Position numbers and translations under genes: made by a program. Shown here in pieces: positions 1 through 9,298 of a stretch of 64,000 nucleotides of DNA (its first letter is position 1; every line of letters starts with the position of its first letter). The stretch is from Tsukamurella sputi. GTDB lineage: Bacteria > Actinomycetota > Actinomycetes > Mycobacteriales > Mycobacteriaceae. The notes under the pieces were generated by a model, which saw nothing but the letters and a program-made list of their open reading frames with translations, was not told the DNA's origin and searched no databases. The stretch covers positions 62,001 through 126,000 of the forward strand of contig NZ_VIGV01000004.1 in NCBI RefSeq assembly GCF_007858445.1, in the 5' to 3' direction.

Positions 1-29
1 AGACGGCCTCCGGCGTTGTACGACCGCGA

Positions 30-1187
30 TCAGCGGGCGAACGCAGCGCGAACGGAGTCCTCGGTGAGCCCGTAGTCCTCGAGCGAATACGTGTGGTTGG
101 GGCGGCGGGCGCCGGAGCGGCTGGCGTCGTGCATCGCCGACATCGACTGCCGCGCAGTATCGGTCAGCTCCAGGCCGAAGGCGCTGTAGATCGTCCCGAC
201 GGTGCCGAGCGGATCGGCCACCAGATCCCGGTAGTCGACGTCCACGAACTGCGCGCCGCGGCCGGCGGCGGTGTGGCGGGCGCGGGCCTCGTCGAAGGCG
301 GCCAGGCCGCGCGACCACGTGTCCAGCTGATCCGCGCCGATGGTCGCGCCGGTGAAGGCGGTCGACCAGCCCTCGGTGGCGTGCTGCGCGAGTGAGCACA
401 CGGAGGCGATGATCGTCTCTGCGGGCCTGTGGCACTGCACGATCAGCGCGTCCGGGTAGACCTCGAGCACGGCGTCGAGCGCGAAGAGGTGGCTCGGGTT
501 CTTGAGCACCCACCGCTTGCCCGGGTCGTTCATGCCGATCAACTGCAGGTTCCGCTTGTGCCGACGGTATGCGGGCGTCCAATCCTGCTCGGCCAGCCAG
601 GCCGCGTACGACGGGACGTGCGCGAGGCACTCGTACGAGACGGAGTGCACGGATTGGCGCAGCAGCTGCCAGCACTCCTCGACCTCGGAGGCCGACATGT
701 AATGCAGCCCCATGAATTCCGGGTGCTCGGTGTGGTGCTGCGCGTACTGCTCGTCGAGGAGCTTGTAGACGGGGTTCTCCGCCCAGGTCTCCCGGGGCGG
801 CCGCGGCTGCGGGACCTCCGCCAGCCACATCTGCAGGCCCTGGTTCCCGGGGTCGGCGTCGAGCAGGCGGTGCAGCGCCGTCGTGCCGGACCGGGGCAGC
901 CCGGTGACGAACATCGGCCGCTCGACTGCGGTCTCGGCATGGTCCGGGTTCGCCGCGAACGCGGCCTCGCTGATGAGCCGGGCCGACAGGGCGCCGCGGA
1001 GGAAGACGCGCGAGAGCTTCGATCCGAGCTCGGTGAGCTGCGCCTCGTCGCGGTAGGAGTCGAGCAGCACCTGCAGCGCCTCGCGGTAGCCGTCCGACGG
1101 GTCGCCGAAATCGCTGAGCCCGGTGCGGCGCATGGCCGATTCGTGCAGGTCGTCCACCGTGCCGACGGACGTGGTGATCTCAGACAT
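30..1187 (-). CDS. PAPS-dependent sulfotransferase family protein
   Basis: A 385-aa cytosolic sulfotransferase that should move a sulfuryl group from PAPS to a hydroxyl or amine acceptor. The 5'-phosphosulfate-binding loop GLPRSGTT lies at residues 96-103, and the 3'-phosphate-binding segment HRPAETIIAS at 253-262, as in the Sulfotransfer_3-type family. The ATG at 1187 has a GGAGAG Shine-Dalgarno and overlaps the stop of the upstream SDR gene by 8 bases, so it is the last gene of a three-gene minus-strand operon. The enzymes that make PAPS (cysD, cysNC) lie 3 kb away on the other side of the divergent IclR gene, which suggests a dedicated sulfation system. The acceptor cannot be read from the sequence; a steroid, lipid or glycolipid is possible. 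Family call firm, substrate unknown. Confidence 0.88.
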   Translation of the reverse strand: MSEITTSVGTVDDLHESAMRRTGLSDFGDPSDGYREALQVLLDSYRDEAQLTELGSKLSRVFLRGALSARLISEAAFAANPDHAETAVERPMFVTGLPRSGTTALHRLLDADPGNQGLQMWLAEVPQPRPPRETWAENPVYKLLDEQYAQHHTEHPEFMGLHYMSASEVEECWQLLRQSVHSVSYECLAHVPSYAAWLAEQDWTPAYRRHKRNLQLIGMNDPGKRWVLKNPSHLFALDAVLEVYPDALIVQCHRPAETIIASVCSLAQHATEGWSTAFTGATIGADQLDTWSRGLAAFDEARARHTAAGRGAQFVDVDYRDLVADPLGTVGTIYSAFGLELTDTARQSMSAMHDASRSGARRPNHTYSLEDYGLTEDSVRAAFAR

Positions 1188-1959
1188 GGAACTCTCCGCA
1201 GTTGACGTCGAGCGTCTGGCCGGTGATGCCGGACGCGCGGGGGGAGGCGAGGAACAGGACGGCCGAGGCCACCTCGTCCTCGGTGGGCAGGCGCCGCAGG
1301 TCGGAGTTCTTCGCCGCGTCGGCGTAGTCCTCCTCCACCGTGACTCCCTTGGTGCTCGCGCGGTATTCGAAGTAGGCCTTGAGCGTGTCGCCCCAGATCC
1401 AGCCGGGCACCACGGAATTGATCCGAATGCCTTCGGGGCCGAGCTCGGTGGCGAGCGACTGCGCCAGCGCGAGCTGGGCCGTCTTCCCCGCCTTGTAACC
1501 GCCGTAGCGCAGATCGGAGTGGCGGATCACCATCGAGTTCACATTGACCACCGCGCCTCCGCCGTCGGCAGTTGCGAGGGCCTCGCGGAAGGCGAGCACG
1601 GTGCGCAGCGCCCCGAGCGCCATGAGGTCGACGCTCTGCAGGATGTGCGCGGGGTCGGTCTTCACCAGGCGTTGCATCGACGGGTAGGTGAAGGCGTTGT
1701 TCACCACGGCGTCGACGCGGCCGAACCGCTCCTGCACCTGTGTCGCCAGCGAGGCGAGCGACGCCTCGTCGGTGATGTCCGCGGGAATCGCGACGGCACC
1801 GCTGATCTCGGCGGCCATCGCCTCCAGCCGCTCCGCGTTCCGCGCGACGAGGACGACCTGCGCCGCCTCGTCGGCGAACCGTCGGGCGAGGACGGCTCCC
1901 AGGGCCGGGCCGGCGCCCGCGATGACGACGACTCTGCCGTCCAGACCCAGACCGGGCAT
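1180..1959 (-). CDS. short-chain dehydrogenase/reductase (SDR)
   Basis: A 259-aa classical SDR, expected to oxidise an alcohol or reduce a ketone with NAD(P). The cofactor loop is GAGPALG (residues 15-21), the structural NNA motif is at 87-89, and the catalytic set is S142, Y155 and K159 (YKAGK). The start ATG at 1959 shares one base with the TGA of the upstream DUF1214 gene (TGATG), which indicates translational coupling. The open frame continues far upstream, but only into the DUF1214 coding sequence. Its position between a DUF1214 protein and a sulfotransferase suggests that it prepares or follows the sulfated hydroxyl group. That role is inferred from neighbours only. Confidence 0.87.
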   Translation of the reverse strand: MPGLGLDGRVVVIAGAGPALGAVLARRFADEAAQVVLVARNAERLEAMAAEISGAVAIPADITDEASLASLATQVQERFGRVDAVVNNAFTYPSMQRLVKTDPAHILQSVDLMALGALRTVLAFREALATADGGGAVVNVNSMVIRHSDLRYGGYKAGKTAQLALAQSLATELGPEGIRINSVVPGWIWGDTLKAYFEYRASTKGVTVEEDYADAAKNSDLRRLPTEDEVASAVLFLASPRASGITGQTLDVNCGEFHV

Positions 1960-3122
1960 CAGCCGACCATCCTTTCGCCGATGAGGCGCTGCCGCTCCGC
2001 GATCCGTGCGCTCCAGGACGCGGGGGTGATGCGATTGGCCTCGTAGTGGGGGAGACGCTGCGCGACTTCGGCGAGCGGAACCACCTCGGCGGTGGGGCCG
2101 TCCGTGGCGGTGAGCGCCGTCTCCGTGCGCTGCCACCGGAACTGCAGGTAACCGCGCCGGTGACCGAGCGTCTCGACCCAGTTGGTGACGCCGGGATCCT
2201 TCTGCGCGACCACGATCCGGATCATGCCGTCCGGATCCACTTGTGCCTGACTGCCGTTCAGCGAGGTCTGGTGGTGGATGTAGTCGAGAGAGATGTACCA
2301 GAGGCTGCCGAGCTGGAATCCGAGGTACGGGGCGTCGCCGCGGGGCACGGTGATGATCAGGGCCTGGTCGTCGGCGAGGTCGTAGTGCCCGACAGAGGAG
2401 AACTGGGTGGCGAGCCCACCCGGCGTGAGTCGCGGCGCCGTCAGCGTGTTCACCGGCAGCGGGTCGTAGAACCACTTGGGGAACTGCAGCCAGGTCTTCA
2501 CGCGGTTCACCAGCTGCTTTCCGGCGGAGGAGTACCGCTTCGTCAGGAGATCGGCCGTGACCGGTGGGGGCGCGGTACCGGCGGTATCCGTGCGGGCGAT
2601 CGCGAAGGTGCTGCGCTGCGCGGACCAGTCGTCGAAGACCTCACGGATCACCAACTGCGCCTTGCCCGCGGGGAGTCGGTAGTAGCCGGGGGCCGGCTCG
2701 CCGGGGCCGAAGCGCACCTCGAACCGCCCGTCGGCGTCGAAAGCCAGCTCGCGGTCGTCGAAGGCGACGGTGCTGGCCGGCACGTTGTCGTCGGTGTACT
2801 CGCCACCACCGAGCACCTGAAAGCTGATGTCGCACGTCGTGCCCCGGCGGCCCGTGACCACGTACTCGTGCGTGCCGTCGACCCGCGCCCCGAAGTACAG
2901 CGTGTCCGGGTTGTCGAGGCCCATCTTGGTGAACGGGCCGGTGCCGCTGAGCAGGAACGGGTGGTCCTTGTCGAAGTGGAAGGCGCCGTGCACGCACGCC
3001 GCGACGCCCTGGGCCAGGTACTGCAGCCCCTCCAACAGGTCGGCCTCGTTCTCGATGTGCGGCGCCGCGGCGACGAGGCCCTCGGCCTCCGTGATCGCCG
3101 CGACGAGCGGATCGCTGTACAT
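1959..3122 (-). CDS. DUF1214 domain-containing protein
   Basis: A 387-aa protein whose C-terminal half looks like DUF1214 (GYYRLPAGKAQLVIRE, then a region rich in W, Y and F). No catalytic residues are known to me for this family, and no function is claimed. The ATG at 3122 is preferred because GGGAGGTGGG stands just before it. The frame extends to 3155, but that start would lie inside the operator and has no ribosome site. It is the first gene of the operon DUF1214-SDR-sulfotransferase. The promoter 3176..3205 and the operator 3138..3153 are placed so that a bound IclR protein would block the elongating polymerase. DUF1214/DUF1254 proteins often sit in accessory catabolic clusters. Confidence 0.75.
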   Translation of the reverse strand: MYSDPLVAAITEAEGLVAAAPHIENEADLLEGLQYLAQGVAACVHGAFHFDKDHPFLLSGTGPFTKMGLDNPDTLYFGARVDGTHEYVVTGRRGTTCDISFQVLGGGEYTDDNVPASTVAFDDRELAFDADGRFEVRFGPGEPAPGYYRLPAGKAQLVIREVFDDWSAQRSTFAIARTDTAGTAPPPVTADLLTKRYSSAGKQLVNRVKTWLQFPKWFYDPLPVNTLTAPRLTPGGLATQFSSVGHYDLADDQALIITVPRGDAPYLGFQLGSLWYISLDYIHHQTSLNGSQAQVDPDGMIRIVVAQKDPGVTNWVETLGHRRGYLQFRWQRTETALTATDGPTAEVVPLAEVAQRLPHYEANRITPASWSARIAERQRLIGERMVG

Positions 3123-3137
3123 CCCACCTCCCAGAGT

Positions 3138-3153
3138 GGTACAAATGTGGACC
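3138..3153. promoter_or_regulatory. putative IclR operator, copy 1
   Basis: The 16-base site GGTACAAATGTGGACC fits the dyad GGTnCAnATnTGnACC (12 of 16 positions symmetric). The same dyad recurs at 4194..4209. It lies at about +17 to +32 of the DUF1214 operon, just before its Shine-Dalgarno, and upstream of iclR. Binding by the adjacent IclR protein is inferred. Confidence 0.6.
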
Positions 3154-3175
3154 AATGTGGTAGAACCTGTTCCAG

Positions 3176-3205
3176 ACGGTAGGCGCAGGAATCGGCGAGT
3201 GTCAA
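3176..3205 (-). promoter_or_regulatory. promoter of the DUF1214-SDR-sulfotransferase operon
   Basis: On the minus strand a TTGACA -35 box (3205-3200) is followed after 18 bases by a TACCGT -10 box (3181-3176), which predicts transcription starting near 3169. The architecture mirrors the cysD promoter: a TTGACA box, with the operator between the transcription start and the ribosome site. Confidence 0.55.
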
Positions 3206-3214
3206 GGAGTCTCG

Positions 3215-4135
3215 ATGACGGAACCGGTGGACTCGGTGGAATCGTCAGGTGCGGCGGGGCGGACGTCGCCGCCCACCGAACGGGTGGTGGCGGTGCTCGG
3301 CTTCCTCGCGCGGCACGAGCAGGAGCGGTTCGGGCTCTCCGAGCTCGCGCGCCGGGTCGGCCTGAGCAAGCCCACGTGCCTGGGTATCGTCTCGACGCTG
3401 GTCGAATCCGGATACCTGCTGCGCAACGACCGGGACAAGACGTACCGGCTCGGACCGGCGCTGATCCCCCTGGGGCGGGCCGCGCGGTCGTCCCTGCGCA
3501 CCGATCCCGCCGGCGGCGACATCCTCACGGGGCTGTGGGAGGCGTTCGGGCATCCCGTCTCGCTCTCCGGCGTCGTGGGCGACCGGGTCACGGTGCTCGA
3601 CGTGGCGGTCGACCCGGGCCGGCCCGCGATGGTCAAGGTGGGGGACAGCTACCCGTTCACGCCCCCGATCGGCCTGATGTACGTGCTGTGGGACCGCACC
3701 GGCCGGCTCGAGCGCTGGCTCGCGCGCGACCGGGTGCGGGCCGATGGCGACCGGCTGGCGCGGGTGATCGAGGCCTGTCGCAGCGACGGCTACCTCGTGG
3801 AACTGCTGACGCCCGCGGGGCAGCAGCTGTACCGACTCATGGCCGGCGTTCCCGGCGACATCCCGGCGGAGTTGCGCGCCCTCCTCGGCGAGGTGGTCGC
3901 CGGCATCGGAGATCGCGTTCACCTGCGCGGTGAAGCCGGTGCTACCGAGAGCTCGCAGAACGTCAGCGTGATCTCCGCACCCGTCTTCGACGCCGACGGG
4001 GCGCAGGCGATGGTGGCGAGCCTCTACGTCAGTGCCGAGCTCGAGGAGCAGGAGATCAGTGAGCGCGCAGCCGCTCTCGTCGCCGCGGCGGACCGGATCA
4101 CCGTGCGCATCGGGGGTCGCAGGCCCGGGCGATGA
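3215..4135 (+). CDS. IclR family transcriptional regulator
   Basis: A 306-aa regulator. Residues ~20-85 form the IclR winged helix-turn-helix (LSELARRVGLSKPTCLGIVSTL), and the remainder is the IclR effector-binding domain, which senses a small molecule. The ATG at 3215 follows AAGGAG. The gene is divergent from the DUF1214-SDR-sulfotransferase operon and directly upstream of cysD-cysNC. The same 16-base dyad stands in front of both operons, so the likely role is joint control of PAPS supply and sulfotransfer. The effector is unknown and could be the compound to be sulfated. Whether it represses or activates is not shown; the sites downstream of the promoters favour repression. Confidence 0.88.
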   Translation: MTEPVDSVESSGAAGRTSPPTERVVAVLGFLARHEQERFGLSELARRVGLSKPTCLGIVSTLVESGYLLRNDRDKTYRLGPALIPLGRAARSSLRTDPAGGDILTGLWEAFGHPVSLSGVVGDRVTVLDVAVDPGRPAMVKVGDSYPFTPPIGLMYVLWDRTGRLERWLARDRVRADGDRLARVIEACRSDGYLVELLTPAGQQLYRLMAGVPGDIPAELRALLGEVVAGIGDRVHLRGEAGATESSQNVSVISAPVFDADGAQAMVASLYVSAELEEQEISERAAALVAAADRITVRIGGRRPGR

Positions 4136-4138
4136 CTG

Positions 4139-4166
4139 TTGACAGGCGACGAGAACGAGTTCTACT
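4139..4166 (+). promoter_or_regulatory. cysD promoter
   Basis: A perfect TTGACA -35 box (4139-4144) is followed after 16 bases by TCTACT (4161-4166), predicting transcription from about 4173. It begins just after the iclR stop codon, so cysD-cysNC has its own promoter rather than depending on read-through. Confidence 0.6.
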
Positions 4167-4182
4167 CTCCGGATGTCAAACC

Positions 4183-4209
4183 TGTACCAGTGCGGTACAA
4201 ATATGAACC
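4183..4209. promoter_or_regulatory. putative IclR operator, copy 2 (cysD leader)
   Basis: This stretch contains GGTACAAATATGAACC (4194-4209), which matches the dyad at 3138..3153. It overlaps a perfect inverted repeat TGTACC-AGTGC-GGTACA (4183-4199). It lies between the predicted transcription start and the GGAGG of cysD, so a bound protein would block elongation. Confidence 0.6.
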
Positions 4210-4219
4210 GGAGGATCGG

Positions 4220-5176
4220 ATGTCGTCACCGACTGCACCGTCGATCGCGGAGGGAGCCGCGGCTCCCGTCGCGGCGGACGCGGCGGATCACCTGCGGCGC
4301 CTGGAGGCGGAGGCCGTGTACGTCTTCCGCGAGGTCGCCGCCACTTTCGAGCGCCCCGTGCTGCTGTTCTCCGGCGGCAAGGACTCCGTGGTCATGCTGC
4401 ACCTCGCCGCCAAGGCCTTCTGGCCCGCGCCGATCCCGTTCCCCGTGCTGCACATCGACACCGGCCACAACTTCGACGAGGTACTCGCCTTCCGCGACAC
4501 CATGGCCGACCGGATGGGACTCCGGCTCGTGGTCGGCAGCGTGCAGGACGACATCGACTCCGGCGCCGTCGTCGAACCCACCGGCCCCGGCGCCACGCGC
4601 AACCGCCTGCAGACCGCCACGTTGCTGCGCAGCATCGCCGAGCACGGCTTCGACGCCGCCTTCGGCGGGGCCCGCCGCGACGAGGACAAGGCGCGCGCGA
4701 AGGAACGGATCTTCAGCTTCCGCGACCGCTTCGGCCAGTGGGATCCCCGCGCGCAGCGGCCCGAGCTGTGGAACATCTTCAACGGCCTGCACCAGAAGGG
4801 TGAGCACATCCGGGTCTTCCCGCTCTCCAACTGGACCGAGCTCGACATCTGGCAGTACATCGCGGCCGAGGGCATCGAGCTGCCGTCGCTCTACTACGCC
4901 CACGAGCGGGAGGTGGTCGAACGTGAGGGCATGCTCCTGTCCGTCGGCCCGCTGGTGAGGCCACTGCCGGGCGAGACGCCCGAACGGCGGACGGTGCGCT
5001 TCCGCACCGTCGGCGATGCGACGTGCACCGGCGCGGTCGAGTCGGACGCCACCACGCCCGAGGCCGTGGTGACCGAGGTCGCCGCCACTCGCATCACCGA
5101 GCGCGGGGCCACCCGCGCCGACGACCGGATCTCCGAGGCGGGCATGGAAGACCGCAAGAAGGAGGGGTACTTCTGA
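4220..5176 (+). CDS. cysD: sulfate adenylyltransferase subunit 2 (CysD)
   Basis: A 318-aa catalytic subunit of ATP sulfurylase. With the CysN GTPase it makes adenosine-5'-phosphosulfate (APS) from ATP and sulfate. The PP-loop SGGKDS is at residues 51-56, and the typical C-terminus EDRKKEGYF is present. The ATG at 4220 is chosen because GGAGG precedes it at good spacing. The frame opens earlier, at 4139, but that stretch contains the promoter and the operator. The stop shares one base with the cysNC start (TGATG). In this context the product may feed sulfation as well as, or instead of, cysteine synthesis. No sulfite-forming genes (cysH, sirA) are in the window. Confidence 0.95.
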   Translation: MSSPTAPSIAEGAAAPVAADAADHLRRLEAEAVYVFREVAATFERPVLLFSGGKDSVVMLHLAAKAFWPAPIPFPVLHIDTGHNFDEVLAFRDTMADRMGLRLVVGSVQDDIDSGAVVEPTGPGATRNRLQTATLLRSIAEHGFDAAFGGARRDEDKARAKERIFSFRDRFGQWDPRAQRPELWNIFNGLHQKGEHIRVFPLSNWTELDIWQYIAAEGIELPSLYYAHEREVVEREGMLLSVGPLVRPLPGETPERRTVRFRTVGDATCTGAVESDATTPEAVVTEVAATRITERGATRADDRISEAGMEDRKKEGYF

Positions 5177-7008
5177 TGGAGGTCCTGCGCATCGCGACGG
5201 CGGGCAGTGTGGACGACGGCAAGTCCACGCTCATCGGGCGCCTGCTGTACGAGTCGAAATCGGTTCTGGAGGACCAGCTCAGCGCGGTCGAGGCGACCAC
5301 GCGGGCCCGCGGCGAGGAGGGCGTGGACCTCGCGCTGCTCACCGACGGCCTGCGGGCGGAGCGGGAACAGGGCATCACGATCGACGTGGCGCACCGCTAC
5401 TTCGCCACGGCCGCACGCAAGTTCATCCTCGCCGACACCCCGGGCCACGAGCAGTACACCCGCAACATGGTCACGGGCGCGTCCACCGCGGACGTCGCGC
5501 TGATCCTCGTCGACGCCCGGCACGGACTCACCCGGCAGTCCCGCCGGCACACCTTCCTCACGTCGCTCCTCGGCGTCGAGCACGTGGTGCTGTGCGTGAA
5601 CAAGATGGACCTGGTGGACTGGGACCGCGGCCGGTTCGACGCGATCCGCGCCGAGTTCGCCGAGTTCGCGGCCAAGCTCGAGGTGCACGACGTCGAGGCG
5701 ATCCCCGTCTCGGCGCTGCTGGGCGACAACGTGACCGAGCGATCGCCCAACACGCCCTGGTACGACGGCCCGTCGCTGCTCTACCACCTGGAGAACGTGC
5801 ACGTGGTGAGCGATCGGAACCTCATCGACGCGCGCCTGCCCGTGCAGTACGTGATCCGCCCCCGCGACAGCGACTTCCGGGGCGTGGCCGGCACCGTCGC
5901 CTCCGGGGCGTTCGCGGTGGGCGACGAGGTGGTGGCGCTCCCGTCGGGCTTCACGACGACGGTGACCGAGCTGTACCGGCCCGGCGGCGCGAAGGCCGAC
6001 CGGCTCGAGGCGGGGGAGGCGGCGTGCGTCCGCCTCGCCGACCAGCTCGACGTGGGCCGCGGCGACATGCTGTGCCGGCCCGCGAACCGACCCCAGACCG
6101 CCACCGACCTCGACGTCACCCTGTGCTGGTTCTCCGACACCGCACGCCTGACCGCGGGCACGGAGTACCGGATGCTGCACGCGCACTCGTCGGAGCCGGT
6201 CCGCGTCGAGGCCCTCGACTACCGACTGGACACCAGCACGCTGCACCGCGACCAGGACGCCGTGGAACTGGGCCTCAACGACATCGGCCGCGTGCAGTTG
6301 GTCGCTCGCCGCCCGGTGCTCTTCGACCCCTACCGGCGCAACCGCACCACGGGCAGCTTCGTCCTCGTGCACCCGCAGACCAACGAGACCGTGGCCGCCG
6401 GGATGATCTCCGGCCCCACCCTCAAGGCGAGCGCCGTGGTCTGGCACGGCGCGGCCGTCACGCGCGCGGAGCGCGCGACGCTCGGCGGCACCGTGTGGCT
6501 GACCGGGCTCTCCGCGTCGGGCAAGTCGACGGTGGCGTGCGAGCTGGAGCGCCTGCTCGTCGCCCGGGGGATCCCCGCGTACCGGCTCGACGGCGACAAC
6601 CTACGGCACGGGCTCAACGCCGACCTCGGCTTCTCCGCCGCGGACCGTGCCGAGAACGTGCGGCGCGTGGGCGCCGTCGCGCAGCTGCTCGCCGACGCCG
6701 GCACCGTCGCCATCGCGTCCCTGATCAGCCCCTACCGGGAGGACCGCGACCGGATCCGGGCCCAGCACGTCCAGGCGGGCCTGCCCTTCGTCGAGGTCTT
6801 CGTGGACACCCCCGTCGAACTGTGCGAACAGCGCGATCCCAAGGGCATGTACGCCAAGGCGCGGGCAGGCGAGATCCCGGAGTTCACCGGTGTCAGCGCG
6901 CCGTACGAGGAGCCCGAGCGACCCGAGCTGGTACTCCGTCCCTCCGACGGGGAACCCGTGGAGCAGGCACTCGTGGTGCTCGATCGCTGGCTGAAACTCC
7001 GCTCGTGA
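5176..7008 (+). CDS. cysNC: bifunctional ATP sulfurylase GTPase / APS kinase (CysNC)
   Basis: A 610-aa fusion of CysN and CysC. Residues ~1-430 form the translation-factor-like GTPase of ATP sulfurylase, with P-loop [10 protein letters not shown] (9-18), DTPGHEQY and NKMD. Residues ~437-610 form APS kinase with P-loop GLSASGKST (444-452) and the substrate segment [19 protein letters not shown]. Together with CysD it converts sulfate to APS and then to PAPS, the donor for sulfotransferases. The start at 5176 overlaps the cysD stop by one base. The length matches mycobacterial CysNC (about 614 aa). The kinase half ties this operon to the sulfotransferase across the IclR gene, because APS alone would suffice for reduction. 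Confidence 0.95.
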   Translation: MEVLRIATAGSVDDGKSTLIGRLLYESKSVLEDQLSAVEATTRARGEEGVDLALLTDGLRAEREQGITIDVAHRYFATAARKFILADTPGHEQYTRNMVTGASTADVALILVDARHGLTRQSRRHTFLTSLLGVEHVVLCVNKMDLVDWDRGRFDAIRAEFAEFAAKLEVHDVEAIPVSALLGDNVTERSPNTPWYDGPSLLYHLENVHVVSDRNLIDARLPVQYVIRPRDSDFRGVAGTVASGAFAVGDEVVALPSGFTTTVTELYRPGGAKADRLEAGEAACVRLADQLDVGRGDMLCRPANRPQTATDLDVTLCWFSDTARLTAGTEYRMLHAHSSEPVRVEALDYRLDTSTLHRDQDAVELGLNDIGRVQLVARRPVLFDPYRRNRTTGSFVLVHPQTNETVAAGMISGPTLKASAVVWHGAAVTRAERATLGGTVWLTGLSASGKSTVACELERLLVARGIPAYRLDGDNLRHGLNADLGFSAADRAENVRRVGAVAQLLADAGTVAIASLISPYREDRDRIRAQHVQAGLPFVEVFVDTPVELCEQRDPKGMYAKARAGEIPEFTGVSAPYEEPERPELVLRPSDGEPVEQALVVLDRWLKLRS

Positions 7009-7018
7009 ATCACCCGTC

Positions 7019-7024
7019 TAAACT
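7019..7024 (+). promoter_or_regulatory. -10 box for leaderless purL
   Basis: TAAACT ends six bases before the GTG of purL, so transcription is predicted to begin at the start codon. No Shine-Dalgarno is visible. Confidence 0.45.
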
Positions 7025-7030
7025 GGGCGG

Positions 7031-9298
7031 GTGCACGTAGACACGGTGACCCACGCCGCCTCCACGCCCGATGTCGACCAGCCGTACCGCGAGCTCGGAC
7101 TCAAGGACGACGAGTACCAGCGGATCCGCGAGATCCTCGGCCGGCGCCCCACCGACGCCGAGCTCGCCATGTACTCGGTGATGTGGTCGGAGCACTGCTC
7201 GTACAAGAGCTCGAAGGTGCACCTGCGCTACTTCGGCGAGACCACCACCGACGAGATGCGGTCGACCATGCTCGCGGGCATCGGTGAGAACGCGGGCGTC
7301 GTCGACATCGGCGACGGCTGGGCCGTGACCTTCAAGGTCGAGTCGCACAACCACCCGTCGTACGTGGAGCCCTACCAGGGCGCGGCCACGGGCGTCGGCG
7401 GCATCGTCCGCGACATCATGGCCATGGGCGCGCGGCCGATCGCCGTCATGGACCAGCTGCGCTTCGGCCCGGCCGACGCCCCCGACACCCGGCGCGTGCT
7501 CGACGGTGTGGTGCGCGGCGTGGGCGGCTACGGCAACTCCCTGGGCCTGCCGAACGTGGGCGGCGAGACCGTCTTCGACGCCTCGTACGCGGGCAACCCG
7601 CTGGTCAATGCCCTGTGCGCCGGCGTGCTGCGCACCGAGGACCTGCACCTGGCCTTCGCCTCCGGCAAGGGCAACAAGATCATCCTGTTCGGCGCCCGCA
7701 CCGGCCTCGACGGCATCGGCGGCGTCTCCGTGCTGGCCTCCGAGAGCTTCGACGCCGACGAGAAGCCCAAGAAACTGCCGTCGGTGCAGGTGGGCGACCC
7801 CTTCATGGAGAAGGTGCTCATCGAGTGCTGTCTGGACCTGTACCGCGAGAAGCTCGTGGTCGGCATCCAGGACCTGGGCGGCGCGGGCCTGTCCTGCGCC
7901 ACCTCCGAGCTGGCCGCGGCCGGCGACGGCGGCATGTACGTCGACCTCGACCAGGTGGCCTGCCGCGCCGAGGGCATGAGCGCCGCCGAGATCCTCTCCT
8001 CCGAGTCGCAGGAGCGCATGTGCGCCGTGGTGACCCCGGAGAACGTCGACGCCTTCATGGCGGTCTGCGCCAAGTGGGACGTGCTCGCCACCGTCATCGG
8101 TGAGGTCACCGACGGCGAGCACCTCGTCATCGACTGGCACGGGGAGACCGTGGTCGACGCCCCCGCCCGCACCATCGCCCACGACGGCCCCGTCTACAAC
8201 CGGCCCGTCGAGCGCCCGGCGTTCATGGACGCGCTCATCGCCGACACCTCCGCGGAGCTCGCCCGGCCGCAGACCGACGAGGAGCTGCGCGCGACCGCGC
8301 TGAAGCTGCTCGCCTCGCCCGCGCTGTGCTCGCGCCGGTTCATCACCGAGCAGTACGACCGCTACGTCCGCGGCAACACCGTGCTCGCCGAGCACGCGGA
8401 CGGCGGCGTCATCCGCATCGACGAGACCACGCAGCGCGGCATCGCCCTGTCGACCGACGCCTCGGGCCGGTACACCTACCTCGACCCGTACACGGGCGGC
8501 AAGCTCGCCCTGGCCGAGGCCTACCGCAACGTGGCCGTCACCGGCGCCACCCCGAAGGCCGTCACCGACTGCCTGAACTTCGGCTCGCCGGAGGATCCGG
8601 GCGTGATGTGGCAGTTCCAGCAGGCCGTGCACGGCATCGCCGACGGCTGCGTCGAGCTCGGCATCCCCGTCACCGGCGGCAACGTCAGCTTCTACAACCA
8701 GACCGGCAGCACCGCGATCCTGCCGACCCCGGTGATCGGGGTCCTCGGCGTGATCGACGACGTGCGGCGCCGCATCCCGACGGGTCTCGGAACCGAGCCC
8801 GGCGAGACGCTGTACCTGCTCGGCGAGACGCACGACGAGTTCGACGGCTCCATCTGGGCCCAGGTCGAGCACGACCACCTCGGCGGCGTGCCGCCGCGCG
8901 TGGACCTCGCCCGCGAGAAGCTGCTGGCCGACGTGCTCACCGCCGCCTCGCGCGACGGCCTCGTCTCCGCCGCGCACGACCTGTCCGAGGGCGGGCTGTG
9001 GCAGGCCGTCGTCGAGGCCGCGCTGGCGGGCGAGACGGGCTGCCGCCTGCTCCTCCCCGAGGGTGCCGACCCCTTCGTCCAGCTGTTCTCGGAGTCGACG
9101 GGCCGTGTCCTCGTCGCCGTGCCGCGCACCGAGGAGACCCGGTTCGCGGCGATGTGCAACGCCCGGGAACTCCCGGCGGTGCGCATCGGCGTGGTCGACC
9201 AGGGCAGCGACTCCGTCGAGGTGCAGGGGCGGTTCAGTGTGACGCTGGCCGACCTGCGCGCCACGCACGAGGGCACGCTGCCCGCGATCTTCGGCTGA
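7031..9298 (+). CDS. purL: phosphoribosylformylglycinamidine synthase II (PurL)
   Basis: A 755-aa cytosolic enzyme of de novo purine synthesis that converts FGAR, glutamine and ATP to FGAM, working with PurQ and PurS (not in this window). It is the short PurL form. The conserved [11 protein letters not shown] segment holds the catalytic His (H55), and [19 protein letters not shown] is the ATP/Mg motif. The start is GTG at 7031; there is no Shine-Dalgarno, and a TAAACT box six bases upstream suggests a leaderless mRNA. The TGA overlaps the ATG of the following permease by one base. Members of this family in mycobacteria are very similar at the N-terminus, which supports the start. Confidence 0.97.
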   Translation: MHVDTVTHAASTPDVDQPYRELGLKDDEYQRIREILGRRPTDAELAMYSVMWSEHCSYKSSKVHLRYFGETTTDEMRSTMLAGIGENAGVVDIGDGWAVTFKVESHNHPSYVEPYQGAATGVGGIVRDIMAMGARPIAVMDQLRFGPADAPDTRRVLDGVVRGVGGYGNSLGLPNVGGETVFDASYAGNPLVNALCAGVLRTEDLHLAFASGKGNKIILFGARTGLDGIGGVSVLASESFDADEKPKKLPSVQVGDPFMEKVLIECCLDLYREKLVVGIQDLGGAGLSCATSELAAAGDGGMYVDLDQVACRAEGMSAAEILSSESQERMCAVVTPENVDAFMAVCAKWDVLATVIGEVTDGEHLVIDWHGETVVDAPARTIAHDGPVYNRPVERPAFMDALIADTSAELARPQTDEELRATALKLLASPALCSRRFITEQYDRYVRGNTVLAEHADGGVIRIDETTQRGIALSTDASGRYTYLDPYTGGKLALAEAYRNVAVTGATPKAVTDCLNFGSPEDPGVMWQFQQAVHGIADGCVELGIPVTGGNVSFYNQTGSTAILPTPVIGVLGVIDDVRRRIPTGLGTEPGETLYLLGETHDEFDGSIWAQVEHDHLGGVPPRVDLAREKLLADVLTAASRDGLVSAAHDLSEGGLWQAVVEAALAGETGCRLLLPEGADPFVQLFSESTGRVLVAVPRTEETRFAAMCNARELPAVRIGVVDQGSDSVEVQGRFSVTLADLRATHEGTLPAIFG

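Noticed and set aside
1180-2475. 431-residue SDR with a long N-terminal extension
   Set aside because: The extension is a shifted reading of the DUF1214 gene. The SDR family N-terminus begins at the ATG at 1959.
3123-3155. Upstream ATG at 3155 for the DUF1214 protein
   Set aside because: It would place the operator dyad inside the gene and has no ribosome site. ATG 3122 has GGGAGGTGGG.
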